NCBI GenBank assembly: GCA_031291675.1
Contig: JARLIO010000079.1
Span: 1 to 57,064, forward strand
DNA: 57,064 nucleotides
Source: Azospirillaceae bacterium
GTDB lineage: Bacteria; Pseudomonadota; Alphaproteobacteria; Azospirillales; Azospirillaceae
Direction of reading: 5' to 3'
The position numbers and the translations under genes were made by a program. The notes beneath the pieces were generated by a model. It was not told where the DNA came from and made no database searches. It saw only the letters and a list, made by a program, of their open reading frames with translations. Shown here piece after piece: positions 26,988 through 35,875 of this stretch (its first letter is position 1; the number at the start of each line of letters is the position of its first letter).

Positions 26988-28656
26988 GATCGGTCCCTGT
27001 GTCCCGCGTTGATGGTGCTTTCAGGTAGCGGTCGAGAATATTGCGGGTGACGCGTTCGATCATCGCGTCCTCCTTCTTGAGGCCGAGGATCCATTCGGTC
27101 GAACCGACATGGAACACCTCGCCCTTGCCCTTCGGGAAATGGACGATCATGCCTGAACCGCGCTTGACCTTGTCGAGGTTGTCGTCGCTGCGCGAACCGT
27201 AAAGCGTTTCCGCCACAAAGCCGCCGTCCGCGTCGGTCAGGAACTGGTCCTCGATGGCAATATCGGCGCTTTCCTCGACAAGCGAGGTCAGGCCCAGCGC
27301 CAGGATCTGCAGTCCTTCGGGCACGATGTCCTCGCCGCCGGGTTCGGGCAGGCCATTGCGGATCACATAGTCCAGCCCGTCGACTTCATAGCCGAAGACA
27401 TGGGCCTCGGCGCCGAGCAGGTCACCGTAATAGAGGCCCGTGCCGGCAAAGGCCCAGTGTTCCGGACGGTAGACCGGGAAACCGCGCACGCCGCGCGGCG
27501 CGCAGCCGCCCCAGCCGGCATAAAGCCCGCGCGTCGCGTTGAGGCCGAAGGTCAGCGCCCCTGGTCGTCCGATTTCCGGCGCCTCCCAGGAATTGGTGGC
27601 GCGCGTCACGTCGCCGCCCTGGTAGGCGGGATCCTCGGCTCGCGCGCGGTACTTGTAGCAAACTTGGCTGCGGCCATCGTCTTCCAGACGCGTCTGCCAC
27701 ATGAAATTGCCGGCGAAGCGGGCGACACGCCCACCCCGGTCGACAAAGCGGTCGACCGCGTCGCGCATTTCCCAAGTCCAATATTCGTCATGGCCGACGA
27801 AGACGACGCAGTCGTAATCCTCGAGCATTTCCCGGTGGAAATGCAGCTCGTGCTGGCTGGCAAGGTCGATGGCATAACCGGCGCGCTCGGCCCAGCGAAA
27901 AAAGTGGCTGTCATAACTCGCCCAGCCGGACGAGGCGTATTTTTTGGAATGCCCGGTTGCGTACGCCCATTCCATATGCGGATAGCGCGGCGCGGTGGCC
28001 CGCGGCGTCTCGATTTCGAGCGGTACGCGCGGCGCATCGGGTGGCAGGACGACGAAGCCGCGGCACCATGGACGCTGGGTGCTGACCCGTGTCGCATACT
28101 GGTCGCGGTTCGGCCCGGTGATCCCCTGATAATGATTGGACCCACCCCAGGTGTTGTAGGCGGTCCAGGTGCCGGTCGCGGCAACCTGCAGAATCCGGCC
28201 CGGCTTTTTGCCACGGCTGGGGCAGAGGATGAAGAGGTGGTGGCAGCGGATGGGCCGGCCGTCGCGACCTTCGGCGGTCAACGTCATGCGATAGGCACCC
28301 GAGGCCCACGCGGCCGGGATGCGAAAAACATGACCCGGTTTCCAGCGACAGCCTTCGACCGAGCCCTGATCCGGCGTCTCCTGCCAGAAGGTCGAAACGC
28401 CGCGGATCGACAGCAATGGCTGTTCACGGCCGCCGTCGCGGAGAATGTCGATGTCGCAGTTGGACGCGGTGGCGCTGATGAACAGGGTGACCTCATCGCC
28501 GGGCGCATAGGAAAACCGGTCGGAATAGCACCAGATCTCGCCGCGCTCACCGTCCATGCCCGGGTATTCGTAATAGTGCCCGAGGACCGCAATACGACGT
28601 TCGGCCGCCGTCAAGCCGAAATCGGGAAACCCAGCCTTTGGCCCGGGCTTTGGCAT
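26977..28656 (-). CDS. N,N-dimethylformamidase large-subunit-like hydrolase
   Basis: A 559-residue protein resembling the beta (large) subunit of N,N-dimethylformamidase: an N-terminal beta-sandwich part (FSYAPGDEVTLFISA), a central WTAYNTWGGSNHYQG segment and the C-terminal domain with VVFVGHDEYWTWEMRDAVDRF and FHVGSTEWILGL. That enzyme binds a single Fe3+ and hydrolyses an amide. No gene for the small alpha subunit is present, so this is probably an amide hydrolase with another substrate. I chose ATG 28656, preceded by AGAAAGG, rather than ATG 28728, which would overlap the ATPase gene by 55 bases. It may release the amino acid used by the pathway from an N-acyl or N-formyl compound. Confidence 0.75.
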   Translation of the reverse strand: MPKPGPKAGFPDFGLTAAERRIAVLGHYYEYPGMDGERGEIWCYSDRFSYAPGDEVTLFISATASNCDIDILRDGGREQPLLSIRGVSTFWQETPDQGSVEGCRWKPGHVFRIPAAWASGAYRMTLTAEGRDGRPIRCHHLFILCPSRGKKPGRILQVAATGTWTAYNTWGGSNHYQGITGPNRDQYATRVSTQRPWCRGFVVLPPDAPRVPLEIETPRATAPRYPHMEWAYATGHSKKYASSGWASYDSHFFRWAERAGYAIDLASQHELHFHREMLEDYDCVVFVGHDEYWTWEMRDAVDRFVDRGGRVARFAGNFMWQTRLEDDGRSQVCYKYRARAEDPAYQGGDVTRATNSWEAPEIGRPGALTFGLNATRGLYAGWGGCAPRGVRGFPVYRPEHWAFAGTGLYYGDLLGAEAHVFGYEVDGLDYVIRNGLPEPGGEDIVPEGLQILALGLTSLVEESADIAIEDQFLTDADGGFVAETLYGSRSDDNLDKVKRGSGMIVHFPKGKGEVFHVGSTEWILGLKKEDAMIERVTRNILDRYLKAPSTRDTGTDHDH

Positions 28657-28673
28657 GGTCTGCCTTTCTTCGG

Positions 28674-29438
28674 TCAGGGATTGAGAAATTTGCGCAGGAA
28701 CAGGCGCGTGCGTTCCTGCTTCGGACATCGGAACAGCTCATCGGGCGCGCCCTCTTCCACCACGGTGCCATCGGCCATGAACAGCACGCGGTCCGCGACC
28801 TCCGCGGCGAAGCGCATCTCGTGGGTGACGATCACCATCGTCATGTGCTCCCGCGCCAGCTGTTTCATCACCAGGTTGACCTCGTCGACGAGTTCCGGAT
28901 CGAGCGCCGAGGTCGCCTCATCGAACAGCATCACCTTCGGCTGCATGGCAAGCGCGCGGGCGATCGCCACGCGCTGCTTCTGCCCCCCTGAGAGCCGGGC
29001 AGGATAGGCGTCGATCTTCTCGGCCAGCCCTACTTTGTCGAGCATGACAAGCGCGAGTTCCCGCGCTTTGGCTTTGTCCATGCCCCTCAGCTTGATCGGG
29101 CCGATCGTGATGTTGTCCGAGACGCTCAAATGAGGAAACAGGTTGAAGTGCTGGAAAACCATGCCCATCTGCTGGCGCACTTGATTGATATGGCGCTCGA
29201 AAGCGGCTCGACCGAGCTTCTGGTTGACCTTGACGCCGTCCAGCCAGACCTCGCCCGCATTGAGTGTTTCCAGATGATTGATCGAGCGCAACAGGGTGCT
29301 CTTGCCCGAGCCACTGGGGCCGATCACGGCGACGATCTGGCCGCGTTGGACACTGAGGTCGATGCCTTTCAACACCTCCAGCGCACCATACGACTTGCGC
29401 GCTCCGCGCACATCGATCATCGGGCGGACATCGGTCAT
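28674..29438 (-). CDS. Polar amino-acid ABC transporter ATPase
   Basis: A 254-residue ATPase of the GlnQ/HisP type. It has Walker [10 protein letters not shown], the GlnQ-like [17 protein letters not shown], signature [15 protein letters not shown], Walker [15 protein letters not shown] and H-loop TH in [10 protein letters not shown]. It overlaps the permease gene by 4 bases. With the two permeases and the binding protein it forms a complete type-3 amino-acid importer that supplies the catabolic operon. Confidence 0.92.
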   Translation of the reverse strand: MTDVRPMIDVRGARKSYGALEVLKGIDLSVQRGQIVAVIGPSGSGKSTLLRSINHLETLNAGEVWLDGVKVNQKLGRAAFERHINQVRQQMGMVFQHFNLFPHLSVSDNITIGPIKLRGMDKAKARELALVMLDKVGLAEKIDAYPARLSGGQKQRVAIARALAMQPKVMLFDEATSALDPELVDEVNLVMKQLAREHMTMVIVTHEMRFAAEVADRVLFMADGTVVEEGAPDELFRCPKQERTRLFLRKFLNP

Positions 29439-30094
29439 CGCGAAAGCCCCACTTTCCGTTCGATCCCGTGCAGACCGGCCTCCAGGATCAGGTTGACGAT
29501 GTAATAAAGGGCTGCGACCGTCAGGTAGAATTCGAAGGGCCGATAGGTCTCGCTGATGGCAAGCTGGGCGCTATGCACCAGCTCGGTGATGCCGATCATC
29601 GAGACGATCGAGGATTCCTTCAAAAGCGCGACCATCATGCTGCCCAAGGCGGGCAACGTACTGCGCAGTGCCTGGGGCACGACGATGTTGAAAAGCGTTT
29701 GCCAGCGGCCGAAACCGAGGCTGCGTGCCGCCTCCGTCTGGCCGGTATCGACCGCGACGATGCCGGCCCGAAGGATGTCGGCATTGTAGACGGCGAAATG
29801 CAGGCTGAGACCGATGATGCCGGCGCCGACAGCCGGAATGTCGATGCCGATCTGCACCAGGCCAAAATAGATCAGGAAGAGCTGCAAGAGCAGCGGCGTT
29901 CCCATGAACAGCCACATGAAGAACCGAACCGGGTATTGCGCGACCGGCACGCCATAAAGCACCAGCAGGGCGAACCCGACGCCGGCGACGACGCTGACCA
30001 GCGACGAAACCGAAGAGATCAAAACGGTCCACCACAGACCTTCGCCCAGGAGCGCCCAATAGGGCGGGACGACGCTGAAATCGAGGCCCTGCAT
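29435..30094 (-). CDS. Amino-acid ABC transporter permease
   Basis: A 219-residue His/Glu/Gln/Arg-family permease with about five membrane helices. The cytoplasmic loop [27 protein letters not shown] is the family EAA-type coupling motif. It pairs with the permease encoded at 30098-30748, 3 bases upstream, to make the heterodimeric channel. Confidence 0.9.
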   Translation of the reverse strand: MQGLDFSVVPPYWALLGEGLWWTVLISSVSSLVSVVAGVGFALLVLYGVPVAQYPVRFFMWLFMGTPLLLQLFLIYFGLVQIGIDIPAVGAGIIGLSLHFAVYNADILRAGIVAVDTGQTEAARSLGFGRWQTLFNIVVPQALRSTLPALGSMMVALLKESSIVSMIGITELVHSAQLAISETYRPFEFYLTVAALYYIVNLILEAGLHGIERKVGLSR

Positions 30095-30097
30095 CGC

Positions 30098-30748
30098 CTA
30101 TCTTTCTTCAGCATAGGCGCGGTCGAGCGCACCGATCAGCAATGTCAGCCCATAGATCATGATCATGTAGAGAACAGCCGTCACCGCGAAGATCTCGAAA
30201 GGCTTATAGGTCGAACCGATGAAGCGCTGGGCGGTATAGGTCAGCTCGACCACCGAGATGGTGGCGACCAGCGCGGTGCCTTTGACGAGGGCCACCGCAT
30301 TGACGCCGAGCGGCCGGATCATCAGCCTGGCGGCCTGCGGCAGGACGATCCAGGCCATGGTCCGCCCGCGGCCGAAGCCGAGCGAACGGGCGGCCTCCAT
30401 TTGTCCGCGATCGACCGCCAGGATGCCGCCGCGCATCGATTCCGCCATATAGGCTGCGATATTGAGGCCGAGCGCGATGGCGCCGGCCGCGAAAGGCTCA
30501 AGCTGGATGCCCACCTGCGGTCCGCCGAAATAGAGAAGGAAGATCTGGATCAGCGCCGGCGTTCCCCGGAAAATGCTGACATAGGCCGCGCCCAGGAACC
30601 GCAACGCGACCACCTGCGACAGACGTGCCGTCGTGACGACGGCGGCGACGGCAAGGCCGATCACCAGCGAGATCAGGGAAATCCCGATCGTCGTCCAGGC
30701 GGCCGCGACGAAGACCGGCAGAACGCGGAGTATGAGGGCGAAATCCAT
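30098..30748 (-). CDS. Amino-acid ABC transporter permease
   Basis: A 216-residue His/Glu/Gln/Arg-family permease. Its coupling loop reads [29 protein letters not shown], and FRGTPALIQIFLLYFGGPQVG marks the second helix region. It lies 124 bases downstream of the binding-protein gene. That gap is ordinary spacing with no recognised structure. Confidence 0.9.
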   Translation of the reverse strand: MDFALILRVLPVFVAAAWTTIGISLISLVIGLAVAAVVTTARLSQVVALRFLGAAYVSIFRGTPALIQIFLLYFGGPQVGIQLEPFAAGAIALGLNIAAYMAESMRGGILAVDRGQMEAARSLGFGRGRTMAWIVLPQAARLMIRPLGVNAVALVKGTALVATISVVELTYTAQRFIGSTYKPFEIFAVTAVLYMIMIYGLTLLIGALDRAYAEER

Positions 30749-30872
30749 GGCAATAACTCTGTCGACACGCGATCCTGCGGGGGAATGTGGAGGGGTGGCA
30801 CATCAGCGGTTTCCGCGCCGGACCAGGGCGAAAGGCGGACGGCATCCGATGATCCCGCCCGATCTTCCGCGA

Positions 30873-31658
30873 TCAGCGGATGTCTGTGCCGATCCACTTC
30901 GTCGATATTGCGGCATAGGTGCCGTCGGCCATCATGTCGTCCAGCGCCTTCTGCGTGGCGGCCTTGAGATCCGGATTGCCCTTGCGGATGGCGATCCCGA
31001 TTTTGTCGGCACCGCCATCGAGGTTCGGCGTGTCGAGCTTGCGGATCTTCTCGCCGGTCTGCTTGATGGCGACGGCCACCGGAATGCTATCGACGACGAT
31101 CGCCTGGACACGGCCGGTCTTCAACTCAAGAAACAGTTCCGGAAGGCCCTTGTAGGTGCGGATTTCCCAGCCGCCGCGCTCGCGCGCCCATTTTTCATGG
31201 GTCTCGCCGAGGGTAACCCCGATCGTCTTGCCCTTCAGATCATCAAGGGATTGGATCGAGGAACCTTCGGCGACGAAGACACCGCGGCCGGAATGGTAAT
31301 ACGGACCGACGAAATCAACGGCCTTTTCGCGTTCCGCCGTGATTGTCATGCTGCCAATGATTGAGTCGTATTTGCTGGCCAGCAGCCCGGCGATAATACC
31401 GTCCCAGGCGGTGCTGACGGCGACGCCTTTGACGCCGAGGCGCTTGGCGATCTCGTTGCCGATATCGACGTCGAAGCCGACAACCTCGTTCTTGTCGTTG
31501 ACGAAGCTGAACGGCGGATAGGCGCCGCTATTGGCGAAGGTGAACACGCCGGCGGATTTGATGGTCTGAAGTTCGTCGGCCGAGGCCAGGGAGGGCAGGG
31601 CGATCGCTGCGATCGCGAGACCGGCCGCAAGGGCATAGGACGAAATGGCTTTCAACAT
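30873..31658 (-). CDS. Amino-acid ABC transporter periplasmic binding protein
   Basis: A 261-residue family-3 solute-binding protein. Residues 1-27 form a signal peptide ending ALPSLASA. The lines FTFANSGAYPPFSFVNDKNEVVGFDVDIGNEIAKRLG and DGIIAGLLASKYDSIIGSMTITAEREKAVDF are the two standard family blocks. It is the first gene of the operon; upstream lies the dyad at 31770-31788, which has the same core as the operator at the LysR gene. The ligand is unknown: a polar or cationic amino acid is expected from the family. Confidence 0.92.
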   Translation of the reverse strand: MLKAISSYALAAGLAIAAIALPSLASADELQTIKSAGVFTFANSGAYPPFSFVNDKNEVVGFDVDIGNEIAKRLGVKGVAVSTAWDGIIAGLLASKYDSIIGSMTITAEREKAVDFVGPYYHSGRGVFVAEGSSIQSLDDLKGKTIGVTLGETHEKWARERGGWEIRTYKGLPELFLELKTGRVQAIVVDSIPVAVAIKQTGEKIRKLDTPNLDGGADKIGIAIRKGNPDLKAATQKALDDMMADGTYAAISTKWIGTDIR

Positions 31659-31769
31659 GATCGTTCCCCTGTTTCATTGGGTTGAACACCCGGCACGAGC
31701 CAGGCTGCGTACCGATTGAGAGGATCCGATCGCGTCAATCATTTTACAAATAGATAGCGATAATATGAA

Positions 31770-31792
31770 ACATTCATCTCATGAATGTATGA
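31770..31792. promoter_or_regulatory. Dyad operator upstream of the transporter operon
   Basis: ACATTCAT-CTC-ATGAATGT (31770-31788) is a perfect 8-base inverted repeat. Its right part extends to ATGAATGTATGA, identical to the motif before the LysR gene. AT-rich sequence around it suits a promoter. The remaining gap to 31993 shows no gene. Confidence 0.65.
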
Positions 31793-31993
31793 GGTTTTGC
31801 CGCCCCTGCAGGGAGGGCATCCCCGGCCGTTGCGAGCATGCAGAACCCCGGGCGAGAGTCGGTGTGGGATCGCCGGAGCCGCCGCCCGATCTGTTTGTCC
31901 GGTCATGAAAACCTGCCGCGGCGCGGCCGGCGGGGCGTCCCGCCGGATGCGGACCGGACCTGTGGATCGGGCATCAACGGTGATTGGCGGGTG

Positions 31994-32563
31994 TCAGGGC
32001 TGAGCCGTTGTTGCCCCGGCCCCGGCGCGGCGATGAGCCTTGTCCACGACGGCGATTACACCCGCCATGCCCGATTCGAAGTGGCCGGGAATGTTGCAGT
32101 CGAATTCAAAGTTGCCGGCGCGACTGAATTTCCAGATCAGAACCTTGCTTTCGTGGGCCTTGACCGTAATGGCGTTGGGGTCGCTGTGGTGCATGTCCCC
32201 GCCGTTTTCGATCATTTCGGCCATCTCCTTGCGGTGCGCCGTCTGCGTCGCGACGTCACCAAGGGTGAAGTCGTGATCGATCTCGCTGACATTGGTCACG
32301 ACGAACCGAATGGTTTCGCCGGTCTTGATGGTCAGCGACGCCGGCTCGAAGCTGATGTCCTTCATCGCAATATTGATCGTGCGGGTGACCTTGCTGGCCT
32401 TTCCCGGTTCGCCGAAGCGGAAGGTTTCCGCGTTGTGTGTTCCTTCCATGTTCGCCATGTCGTGCGCACGGGCGCCCGGGACACCCAGGAAGAGCAGAGC
32501 CGCGGCGACGGCCGCACTCTTGGCGATTTGCGGCAGGCGGAACGAAACAAGAAGCATCGTCAT
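31994..32563 (-). CDS. Exported cupredoxin-like copper protein
   Basis: A 189-residue periplasmic protein with a type-1 copper fold. ATG 32563 follows AAAGGAC and starts a signal peptide (hydrophobic residues about 17-30, cleavage near GARA-H). Predicted copper ligands are H97 (EIDHDF), C156, H161 and M166 in the pattern C-x4-H-x4-M (FDCNIPGHFESGM). An N-terminal HDMANMEGTHN and a MHH stretch add possible copper-binding residues. Similar proteins act in copper resistance or electron transfer. It is divergent from a cytochrome c gene across a region with two TGTGAC/GTCACA motifs. Confidence 0.82.
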   Translation of the reverse strand: MTMLLVSFRLPQIAKSAAVAAALLFLGVPGARAHDMANMEGTHNAETFRFGEPGKASKVTRTINIAMKDISFEPASLTIKTGETIRFVVTNVSEIDHDFTLGDVATQTAHRKEMAEMIENGGDMHHSDPNAITVKAHESKVLIWKFSRAGNFEFDCNIPGHFESGMAGVIAVVDKAHRRAGAGATTAQP

Positions 32564-32700
32564 GACAAGTCCTTTGGAGCATTGGGCGGGAAGGCCAATA
32601 ACGTCGTCGGCAGCCGGGCGACGCATGCCGGCACTGAACCAGCGCGGGATGTCTACCGGATTTCAGAGCCTGTGAAATCCTATGCCAAGGTGTCGAAAAC

Positions 32701-32770
32701 TGTGACAGCCGCAGCCCCGCTTCCGATGTACCATGGCGATCGGCGGTGACGCTTGAAAAACCTTGTCACA
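32701..32770. promoter_or_regulatory. Paired TGTGACA / TTGTCACA motifs
   Basis: TGTGACA at 32701-32707 and TTGTCACA at 32763-32770 lie between the divergent cupredoxin and cytochrome c genes. The same pair of opposed motifs occurs at 35463 and 35547, between the response-regulator gene and the SHOCT-domain gene, which suggests one regulator. Confidence 0.5.
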
Positions 32771-32849
32771 ATTTTCGGCACCGCGGACAAACTCGGCCAT
32801 GCCTGCTGCGCTACGGTCGCCGCATATTGTCGTGCAACGGGGATTGGCG

Positions 32850-33293
32850 ATGTCGAAACGCATGGAAAACCTGCCCAAGGTCCTGGTGATCGGTGTCCTG
32901 GTGCTGGGCGCCGGATCGATTGCCAGCCGGATGCTGGTGACGAAGTCCGACGCCGCGGCGGGTGGCGTTCGGGTCATCATACCGGCGCGGCTTTCCGCCA
33001 AAGCCCAGGTCGGCAAGGTCGCCTTCGACGCCAATTGTGGCCAATGCCATGGTGCCAACGCCGCCGGCACCGGGAATGGACCACCCTTCGTCCATCCGAT
33101 TTACAATCCCGGCCACCATCCCGACGCGGCCTTCTTCCAGGCTGCCCACCAGGGCGTGCCCCAGCATCATTGGAACTTCGGCGACATGCCGGCGCAGCCT
33201 CAGGTCGGCGATGCCGACCTGGACGCCATTGTCGCCTATGTGCGCGAGCTTCAGCACGCCAACGGCATTTTCTATCAGGAACACCGCATGTGA
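32850..33293 (+). CDS. Small membrane-anchored or periplasmic cytochrome c
   Basis: A 147-residue class I-like cytochrome c with one haem motif, CGQCH (C63, C66, H67). The GDMPAQPQVGDADLDAIVAYVRELQ end supplies a candidate axial methionine (about 113) and the final helix. ATG 32850 begins an N-terminal hydrophobic segment (about residues 10-27) that is a signal anchor or cleavable signal. A histidine-rich PGHHPDAAFFQ and HQGVPQHHW stretch is notable. It probably carries electrons in the periplasm together with the divergent cupredoxin; partner oxidases are not in the window. It is convergent with the sensor kinase gene. Confidence 0.85.
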   Translation: MSKRMENLPKVLVIGVLVLGAGSIASRMLVTKSDAAAGGVRVIIPARLSAKAQVGKVAFDANCGQCHGANAAGTGNGPPFVHPIYNPGHHPDAAFFQAAHQGVPQHHWNFGDMPAQPQVGDADLDAIVAYVRELQHANGIFYQEHRM

Positions 33294-33300
33294 ACCGGCA

Positions 33301-34695
33301 TCACCGCGGCAATTCCACCGTGACGAGGAGCCCGCCTTCGGGGCGGTTCGACAGATGGATTTCGCCACCATGGGCATGGACCACGGCCTGCGCCGTCGCC
33401 ATGCCGAGCCCAACCCCGCCGGTGTCCCGATTGCGCGACCCCTCCAGCCGATAGAAGGGCTGGAACACCTGGGCGAACTCGGCCTCGGGAATACCCGGAC
33501 CGTCGTCTTCGATGCTCAGGATCACGACTGTCGGCCGCGCGTCCAGGCGCACACCGGCGCGGCCGCCATAGCGAACGGCATTCTCGACGAGATTGACCAC
33601 GGCCCGCTTGAGGACCCCGGGGCTGCATTCATAAGACAGTTTATCCGGCACCGCGCAGGTTACCGGCTGGCCGGCGTCGGCCATGTCGTCGCACAGACTG
33701 GAGACCAGGGCGGCGAGGTCGACGCGGCGGCGCTTCTCGGCTTCGGCGTCGTCGCGGGCAAAGGCCAGGATGCCGGCGATCATCGCCTCCATCTCGTCGA
33801 GCGTCGCCATCGCTTTGGCACGCTCCGCCTCATCCGCGATAAAGTCGGTGCGCAACTTCAGCAGGGTGATCGGCGTGCGCAGATCATGGGAAATCGCCGC
33901 CAGCAGCCGGGTGCGGTTTTCCACCAGACGGCGCAGGCGTTGCTGCATGCGATTGAAGGCGATGCTCGCCGAGCGGATCTCGACCGGACCGCTTTCCGGC
34001 AAGGGATCCGCGGTGACATCCTTGCCCAATCTCTCGGCGGCGGCGGCGAAATGCTGCAATGGTGCGATCAGGCGCCGCGCCGCCAGGGCGGAGAGCACGA
34101 CCACGCCCAGCGCCATCAGCATCATCGACAGGATCGCCCGGCTCGACCAGAACGGCTCGGCCGGCAGGATCGGCGTGGTGAAATTGAGCCATTCGCCATC
34201 CTGCAATTGCAGCGACGCCCGCAAGGTCTGGCCAACCGGCCAGCCTTCCATCATCTGGCCCATATGAGGGGGCAGCCATCCGGCAGAGGATTGGGCCATG
34301 ACCCTGGTCGGGCCCGGATCACGGTGATCGAGCATTTCGACCATGATCCGGCTCTGCTCGATCCCCAGGGACAGCGCCAGGCGTCGCCGCATCAGTTCCG
34401 CCATCCAGCCGCCGTCACTACGGGGCGCCGTTTGCGCCTGGGCGCTGAGCGTGACCACCAGCGACGGGCTGTCGGTCGCCTTCAACAGCCGCGGTCGCCA
34501 CTCCGGCGGCGCTTCCTCGAAAAGCCGGGTGATTTCGGCGACACGTTCGGTAACATGCCGGCCGCCGACCTGCGCCAGGACCGCGACGCGGTCGTCGGCA
34601 TACATCAGCATGCTGACCAGATGCGATCCGATCAGCCCGATCAACAGCAGCAACACGGTCTGACCCAGCAGGCTCCGAGGCAGCAGGCGCCTCAT
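33301..34695 (-). CDS. Membrane sensor histidine kinase, EnvZ/HAMP type
   Basis: A 464-residue sensor kinase. A first membrane helix (about 11-31), a periplasmic sensor region (about 32-185) and a second helix (about 186-207) are followed by HAMP, the dimerisation domain with phosphorylated H270 (AAISHDLRTPITLLKL) and the HATPase domain (LVENAVRYGG, DDGPGIPEAEFAQVFQPFYRLEGSRN, GGVGLGMATAQAVVHAHGG). ATG 34695 overlaps the response-regulator stop (ATGA). The periplasmic region contains several His and Met residues (HMGQMMEGWP), which could sense metal; with a cupredoxin nearby copper is a guess. Confidence 0.9.
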   Translation of the reverse strand: MRRLLPRSLLGQTVLLLLIGLIGSHLVSMLMYADDRVAVLAQVGGRHVTERVAEITRLFEEAPPEWRPRLLKATDSPSLVVTLSAQAQTAPRSDGGWMAELMRRRLALSLGIEQSRIMVEMLDHRDPGPTRVMAQSSAGWLPPHMGQMMEGWPVGQTLRASLQLQDGEWLNFTTPILPAEPFWSSRAILSMMLMALGVVVLSALAARRLIAPLQHFAAAAERLGKDVTADPLPESGPVEIRSASIAFNRMQQRLRRLVENRTRLLAAISHDLRTPITLLKLRTDFIADEAERAKAMATLDEMEAMIAGILAFARDDAEAEKRRRVDLAALVSSLCDDMADAGQPVTCAVPDKLSYECSPGVLKRAVVNLVENAVRYGGRAGVRLDARPTVVILSIEDDGPGIPEAEFAQVFQPFYRLEGSRNRDTGGVGLGMATAQAVVHAHGGEIHLSNRPEGGLLVTVELPR

Positions 34696-35417
34696 TCGAC
34701 CGACACCGCCGCCGTGAAGGTATAGCCCTCGCCCCACACCGTCTTGATGATCGCCGGGTCCTTGGGGTCGGCTTCGATCTTGCGGCGCAGCCGGCTGACC
34801 AGGGTGTCAATGCTGCGATCAAACGAGGCGGCGCTGCGGCCGCGGGCCAGATCGAGCAGTTGATCGCGGTTGAGCACCCGATGCGGATGGCAAACGAACA
34901 CCAGCAGCATGTCAAACTCGGCGGAACTGAGTGGCACCAGCATCCCGTCGGGATCGTTGAGCTGTCGCGTCGGAACGTCGAGGATCCAACCCGCGAAGCG
35001 ATAGGTGGCGCCCTTCTTTTCGGCAGGAACGTCGGCGGCGGCGCCCGCGGCCCGGCGCAGCACGGCCCGGATGCGGGCGAGCAGCTCGCGTGACGAGAAC
35101 GGCTTGGGCAGATAATCGTCCGCGCCCATCTCGAGGCCGACGATCCGATCCGCCTCGCCACCGATCGCGGTGACCATGATCACGGGGAGGCCCGGTTTCT
35201 CGCCCCGCAGCCATCGGCACAGGGAGAGTCCGTCCTCTCCCGGGAGCATCAGGTCGAGCACGACCAGATCGATCCGGGCCGTCTCCAGCACCCGTCGCAT
35301 GGCCTTGCCGTCGCCGACCGTGCTGACGCGAAAGTCGTATTGGACCAGGAAATGATCGATCAGATCGCGAATTTCGCGGTTGTCGTCGACGACGAGGATG
35401 TGCGGCTTGGAGTCCAT
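34692..35417 (-). CDS. OmpR-family response regulator
   Basis: A 241-residue two-domain regulator. The receiver domain has D11/D12, phosphoryl acceptor D55 in LVVLDLMLPGEDG and the lysine of DYLPKPF. The C-terminal winged helix (about 135-235) includes SSAEFDMLLVFVCHPHRVLNRDQLL and DTLVSRLRRKIE. It forms an operon with the kinase. The repeated TGTGAC/GTCACA motif ahead of its own gene and of the cupredoxin and cytochrome genes is a candidate binding site. Confidence 0.92.
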   Translation of the reverse strand: MDSKPHILVVDDNREIRDLIDHFLVQYDFRVSTVGDGKAMRRVLETARIDLVVLDLMLPGEDGLSLCRWLRGEKPGLPVIMVTAIGGEADRIVGLEMGADDYLPKPFSSRELLARIRAVLRRAAGAAADVPAEKKGATYRFAGWILDVPTRQLNDPDGMLVPLSSAEFDMLLVFVCHPHRVLNRDQLLDLARGRSAASFDRSIDTLVSRLRRKIEADPKDPAIIKTVWGEGYTFTAAVSVE

Positions 35418-35462
35418 GGCCGCGACTATAAAACGGGCGGAAAATCGCGGCAGCAGAAAAAG

Positions 35463-35554
35463 TGTGACTGGATTTGACGGTCCGGAGCGCCGATTCCGCA
35501 GCGTGCCACGGTCTTCAGGGCCACGGCGACTGATATTGGAAACACCTTGTCACA
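35463..35554. promoter_or_regulatory. Paired TGTGAC / TTGTCACA motifs
   Basis: TGTGAC at 35463-35468 lies 46 bases before the response-regulator gene (minus strand), and TTGTCACA at 35547-35554 lies 76 bases before the SHOCT-domain gene. The arrangement mirrors that at 32701-32770. Confidence 0.5.
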
Positions 35555-35629
35555 GAATTCCCGGTTCTTCGACGAAGTCAGGTGAAAACTTTCTGTTTCA
35601 CTGATGGCCAACATCAAGCGAGGTCGGAA

Positions 35630-35875
35630 ATGGGCAATTACGAAGGGATGACGGCGATGATGGGATCGGGCGGGACCTGGTTCTGGTTCCCCATGGCACT
35701 GCATGGAGTGCTCGCGTTGGCCGTGCTCGCCCTGATCGTCGTTGGCACGGTATTGGCGCTGCGCTCTGTCCGGGCCGGTCCCCGGGCCGCGGTGGAGATC
35801 CTTCGGACACGCTATGCCCAGGGGGAGATCAGCCGCGAAGAGTTCATCGAACGGCAAAAGGTGTTGCGGATCTGA
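35630..35875 (+). CDS. Small membrane protein with SHOCT domain
   Basis: An 81-residue protein. It has a short Gly/Met-rich N-terminus (GMTAMMGSGGTWFWFPM), one membrane helix (about residues 22-44) and a C-terminal SHOCT motif (AVEILRTRYAQGEISREEFIERQKVL). Such proteins are common beside copper- and envelope-stress two-component systems, and their function is unclear. ATG 35630 lies after GAGGTCGGAA; the in-frame ATG at 35582 would put polar sequence before the helix. Confidence 0.8.
   Translation: MGNYEGMTAMMGSGGTWFWFPMALHGVLALAVLALIVVGTVLALRSVRAGPRAAVEILRTRYAQGEISREEFIERQKVLRI

Noticed and set aside
21644-28656. Carnitine degradation cluster (CdhABC type)
   Set aside because: A BKACE enzyme and a thioesterase are present, but there is no carnitine 3-dehydrogenase, and an aminotransferase takes its place.
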